64,000 bases of DNA, from assembly GCA_030684395.1 (NCBI GenBank), contig JAUXTT010000017.1, positions 601,985 to 665,984 on the forward strand, in the 5' to 3' direction. Each line of letters opens with the position of its first letter. Positions within the stretch are counted from its first letter, which is position 1. Below, in pieces: positions 62,401 through 64,000 of the stretch. Position numbers and translations under genes: made by a program. The notes under the pieces are model-generated. The model searched no databases and was not told where the DNA came from. It saw nothing but the letters and a program-made list of their open reading frames with translations. The stretch comes from Bacteroidota bacterium. Its GTDB lineage: Bacteria > Bacteroidota > Bacteroidia > B-17B0 > Aurantibacillaceae.

Positions 62401-64000
62401 AACCTTTACCGCCTACGATTTTTTAGATACCGGTATTCCAACAGTAAGCGGTGCCAGCCCTGCCTATACACAAACCAACACACATAGCCGTGTAAGCAAA
62501 GCATGGAACGACAATGGAACAACCTGGTACAGTTATGATGAAGCAGGTTCATTAAAATGGACCGTACAAAATATTACCGGCCTTGGTGTAAAAACCTATA
62601 ACTATGTAACAGGTCTCTTCGGACAATTACAACAAACACAGTATCAAAAAGAGAGCAGCACCGAGCGCATGTATCATAAATATGTATATGATGCCGACAG
62701 CCGTTTGCTAAAAAGTTTTGCCAGCACCGATGCAGGAAGCACCTGGAACACACTTGCCGTAAACGAATATTACACACACGGTCCGTTGAAACGAACCGAA
62801 CTGGGTAATAGTTTGCAAGGTCTCGACTATATTTACACAGTAGGTGGCGCCTTAAAATCAATAAACGACCCTTATCTTACCAATGCCGACCCGGGAGCCG
62901 ATGGTTACGCAGGCTCACACTCGGATGTAAACAAAGATGTTTTTGGATATAGTATAGATTATTACCCCGATGATTATAAACGCAACGAAACAGGGATCCA
63001 AACCTATAACGGAAGTAACTTTAGCGGTAGCAATGATAGTTATGCAGGCATTATAAAAGCCGTGCGCTGGCAAACCACTTTACCTGCGGGTGCAACAAAT
63101 AATTACACCGATAAAACCCTGATGTACGAGTATAATTACGATTTTAATTACCAGCTCAAAGATGCCTTGTTTACACCGGTGGTACACAACTCAGGTACAG
63201 CACCAAGTAATACTGTGCAGCCAACAACTTATCATGATCCTTCTCATAGCCATTATTCCTATGCATACAGTACAAATGATATTACTTACGATCTTAACGG
63301 AAACATTCAAACCCTTAAGCGTAACCCTTATGTGGCTTTGGATGCAGGCGTAAGCCCAAGCGATAACCTTAGCTATCATTATTCATCTACACAAAAAAAC
63401 AGGCTTACTTATGTGGATGATGCCGCAGCAACTGCCACCGGAACAGAAACCGATTTCCCTGACCAGGCTGCGGCTAATTACGAATACGATGTAATTGGGC
63501 AGCTTACCGGCGATGTAGAGGATAATTTAAAATACGAGTATTATCCGGATGGCTTAATAAAAACTATAAGTGTAAAAAGCAATAATGAGGTAAAAGCAAC
63601 TTTTGAATACAATCATTTAGGCCTGCGACAAAGAAAAACCAGTTATTACCAGGACGAGCCGCAAACATATACCTGGTATGTATACGACCCGGGTGGGGCA
63701 CTGGCAAGCACCTATACCACCAATGTATCAACAAGCACTACTGCCCAGGAAGACCTCCCACTATATGCAGGCGGAAGAATTGGGATGCTCAACAAAACAA
63801 CTGGACGTTATGCATTTGAACTTACCGACCATTTAGGTAATGTTAGAAGTGTTATTGCAAAAGCCTCAGGAAGCAGCGCAGTGCAGGTTTTAAGCTATTC
63901 AGATTATTATCCACACGGTGGAGTGCTGCCGGGAAGAAACTTTGTAAGCTCACCAAGTTACAAAATGGGTGCAGCTGGTGTTGAAAAAGATCCGGAAACA
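56474..64000 (+). CDS. Giant secreted Rhs/YD-repeat protein with SprB and DNRLRE domains, open at window end
   Basis: At least 2509 residues; the frame has no stop from the ATG at 56474 to base 64000 and the C-terminus lies outside. A signal peptide (SVLLLILFSVSSQIKA) is followed by beta repeats of some 250-300 residues each at about 230-590 (SATILINGSGTQHYYG, SATILINGNTNQTFTG; FLPKIIVQKA, YFPKITVDKT). A SprB-type repeat is at about 893-970 (SPYTYSWSSGPTTSSINGL) and a DNRLRE domain at about 975-1155 (YTKYRSYFGFDLSSIPFNS, ENSITWANQP). The Rhs core runs from about 1855 to the end: YDKYNRVV, YDEAGSLKW, YEYDVIGQLTGD and the signature LTDHLGNVRSVI near residue 2450. In such proteins the segment after this signature carries a variable toxin or enzyme. 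Confidence 0.85.
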   Translation, partial: MFMNKFEYKKFSVLLLILFSVSSQIKATKRYWISTVTANWNSTSNWSSTSGGGGGSSVPGSNDTCYFDSNGLGRCDIDANVNVKRFEIVSTYTDTITQNAYTITVGTAGMILENGIFLGSSSAITINGHYHNTACYFKSTSGTLEVKGDFELTGTSSFSHNSGTVKLSYSSSFANSNISSSTSSVPKQLNALILDAAAQKGLTVTSGDTLHVGGMCTTSGAALLILNTGVIELKGDITTSSTYSSTSTAGSATILINGSGTQHYYGSNAHKGFLPKIIVQKASSDSLIVSGWACLKGGLTYVSGVLHWADNSKLIFSRSGTISGKFSVPDLWIYPLGITGSIAVNSGDTITVTDTLRYDGVQGINLDDGVIDIKKDFVMANTTTITSIGGTGTLLFSGTNKQVFTGAAAINVCYLANIKIAKTGDTLHLKNTINLNGDWTYVSGNIRTDNTSTLIPFGNHTLTGGHELHNLTFPGLFAYTHTIASGTDLTVNGTLSMLGTTAITINTGTIEAKGDIVSSNTSTSTSAGGSATILINGNTNQTFTGSGVSGTGYFPKITVDKTGDTLFLASIISLNNDFTYTAGTVDASTNASTVYMRGSHNIDAQGTSTNMAFHNLTVGTGTVTATGDLEVNNDFTINSSTTLAQGTYGLSFGGYTNNGTHTGTGAITLGGSGYTTFSKSGGGTTNFANLTLNRTGGSLTLGSPINITGALTMTKGVVKTTSTNLLKFADNATVSGGSDSSYVHGPISKTGDDGFTFPLGDTSITDSGKYHPLTITAPASTSDAFTATYFATGQISGSAMDTLAVDSLSTCEYWTVSRDAGTSQVKVNVNWNTGRCQMAPDLNDMRLVNWDGTKWISVGDVVESNSITSNNNLNAFGSFTLAQGGCSVKQKTSPFSISAAVTHKSDGTTNDGSIELTVSGAVSPYTYSWSSGPTTSSINGLSAGVYSITVTDAFNCQAKKYYFIGSKGATTTYTITPDAIAGKDAIIASGDNGTDNISVNYGSTATLDASHISSGSIYTKYRSYFGFDLSSIPFNSTISSATLNLYGTGGNLSGSTNRTLLKRVGDKWEENSITWANQPYAYDTDTITLDSTNNGTQNYSLNVLSHVKKMVENPYGNNGWMLQLAEENSANQAAMHFASSDHATAGVRPSLLITLGIQEDCDLTRNWVQTTTFGEFGEITSQSKSFMDNLGRSTQDQALILSTGTIIANQTMYDGFGRPVGSTLPAPTSDNKLCFKNYFFTDAAGNNYDYNDFDKPITANNYTCEVNNPDPVGTQTATVGWYYSNSNSTEAFVAATSYPYSRVEYSNDPTGTVKRSSSVDDMFKMGSGHENKSFTMPSAGELDYVFGTRGTYNLTEDFEDVGQYKSENLLVYKTLSINADGKEAISYSNSAGQLIASCVSGVSGGCADQTVVQAIRYIDKGYTTIHIPKSKNGTLKFPLLCAVCPGNNPAYLAGNLSFHYLAGDAASDIRIYYKLQNAETNAFLVENTDYTFNRSTRAVTFTGAYANKTLVLNIAYDIKPSLKSAAFLSQPPELSAEYSMDYNQWSLNYYDLKGRLIASVAPNDVNCSDYFDDYESHVIFQKTPLNLSGAYPTPSTQCDFQVEPAAYAVSGMDQSLVMDLFFTYEDPVINARYASPGDTSEVFSRQFQKASFARFTDSINVVDSTLFKSLSTEWDSTNFVKAAVPVYYEPLLIRMDTLGNPVDTIVDTLSTARYLSNKYFEIETKFTLAMKLNGATNFSYPTNEQTVKFRLYYDAQTGAMLMADNPVTSYMLSNSDIETISKAGIVLTEKKLYFYGYDNINPATGWNINSGSPPGGFPTSYDMIQLWWRIYAYTENTKLNYNAVVNNFVINVAQTPTTKITYDKYNRVVQTISQDEGQSDVIYDAEGKVRFSQNDLQRSGVSYGGRFNYVNYDKRGRPTESGEYNPTLSNGSVTRMYFQTQAQYDASTNTPPGGSTSVVSILNSTDGLDDPRSKFQTFTAYDFLDTGIPTVSGASPAYTQTNTHSRVSKAWNDNGTTWYSYDEAGSLKWTVQNITGLGVKTYNYVTGLFGQLQQTQYQKESSTERMYHKYVYDADSRLLKSFASTDAGSTWNTLAVNEYYTHGPLKRTELGNSLQGLDYIYTVGGALKSINDPYLTNADPGADGYAGSHSDVNKDVFGYSIDYYPDDYKRNETGIQTYNGSNFSGSNDSYAGIIKAVRWQTTLPAGATNNYTDKTLMYEYNYDFNYQLKDALFTPVVHNSGTAPSNTVQPTTYHDPSHSHYSYAYSTNDITYDLNGNIQTLKRNPYVALDAGVSPSDNLSYHYSSTQKNRLTYVDDAAATATGTETDFPDQAAANYEYDVIGQLTGDVEDNLKYEYYPDGLIKTISVKSNNEVKATFEYNHLGLRQRKTSYYQDEPQTYTWYVYDPGGALASTYTTNVSTSTTAQEDLPLYAGGRIGMLNKTTGRYAFELTDHLGNVRSVIAKASGSSAVQVLSYSDYYPHGGVLPGRNFVSSPSYKMGAAGVEKDPET

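Noticed and set aside
56464..63379. Many short minus-strand reading frames across the giant Rhs gene
   Set aside because: They are shadows of the long plus-strand frame, which is continuous to the window end.
1..64000. tRNA or rRNA genes
   Set aside because: No T-arm/acceptor pattern or rRNA core sequence was recognised on either strand.

Overview
The window is chromosomal DNA from a member of the Bacteroidota. Evidence for this: AT-rich coding sequence, start regions without Shine-Dalgarno sequences, several TAnnTTTG-type -7 promoter elements, a PorP/SprF-family type IX secretion protein, a PorE-like TPR/PD40/OmpA lipoprotein, two LytTR response regulators each paired with a HisKA_2-type kinase, two-component 'propeller' repeats, SprB repeats and Rhs/YD proteins ending in the DHLGNVR signature. 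Genus and species cannot be decided from the sequence. No tRNA, rRNA, CRISPR array or insertion sequence was seen.

Layout. 1-1335: 3' end of a histidine kinase with its LytTR regulator. 1437-4022: a lipoprotein and mnmG (tRNA modification). 4030-6208: six copies of the parS-type palindrome TGTTYCACGTGRAAC(A), spread around a CHAP-domain gene and a methyltransferase gene and running into a gene-free stretch (5763-7399). This looks like a chromosomal centromere and suggests that the replication origin is near. 7400-12367: a DtxR-family regulator, an anchored VOC protein, a secreted LipL32-like protein on the minus strand and a large OmpA-type lipoprotein. 12599-26160: a high-affinity potassium uptake island made of a sigma-54 response regulator, a secreted protein, a 30-residue membrane peptide, kdpF, kdpA, kdpB, kdpC, an outer-membrane porin, a YnfA-family protein, kup, a split KdpD sensor (KdpD-N plus USP) and a separate HAMP/PAS histidine kinase. 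The kinase, KdpD-N and regulator probably form the control circuit. Matching pairs of 13-14 bp repeats at 18 bp spacing lie in front of the first structural gene and again in front of the porin, and are good candidates for the regulator's binding sites.

26141-46928: mostly housekeeping and accessory genes. They include a GNAT acetyltransferase, a glycosyltransferase, a bacilliredoxin, DUF1003 and GT87-like membrane proteins, a patatin, a peroxiredoxin, gcvH, a long MORN-repeat protein, a second kinase/LytTR pair, small lipoproteins, a propeller-SpoIIE phosphatase hybrid, a sugar MFS transporter and a truncated hemoglobin. 47122-49115: a very basic secreted protein, a short cytosolic protein and a PorP/SprF protein. 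49358-51192: an fnIII-type protein followed by about 1.2 kb without genes that holds a 63-bp tandem array. 51193-64000: an Rhs/YD-type surface locus of three genes (1515 aa, 236 aa and more than 2509 aa). The last gene is still open at the window edge, so any C-terminal effector lies outside.

The points most worth following are the parS cluster with its gene-free flank, the duplicated operator pairs of the kdp island, the LipL32 homologue, the tandem array with a coding-like substitution pattern, and the giant Rhs locus.
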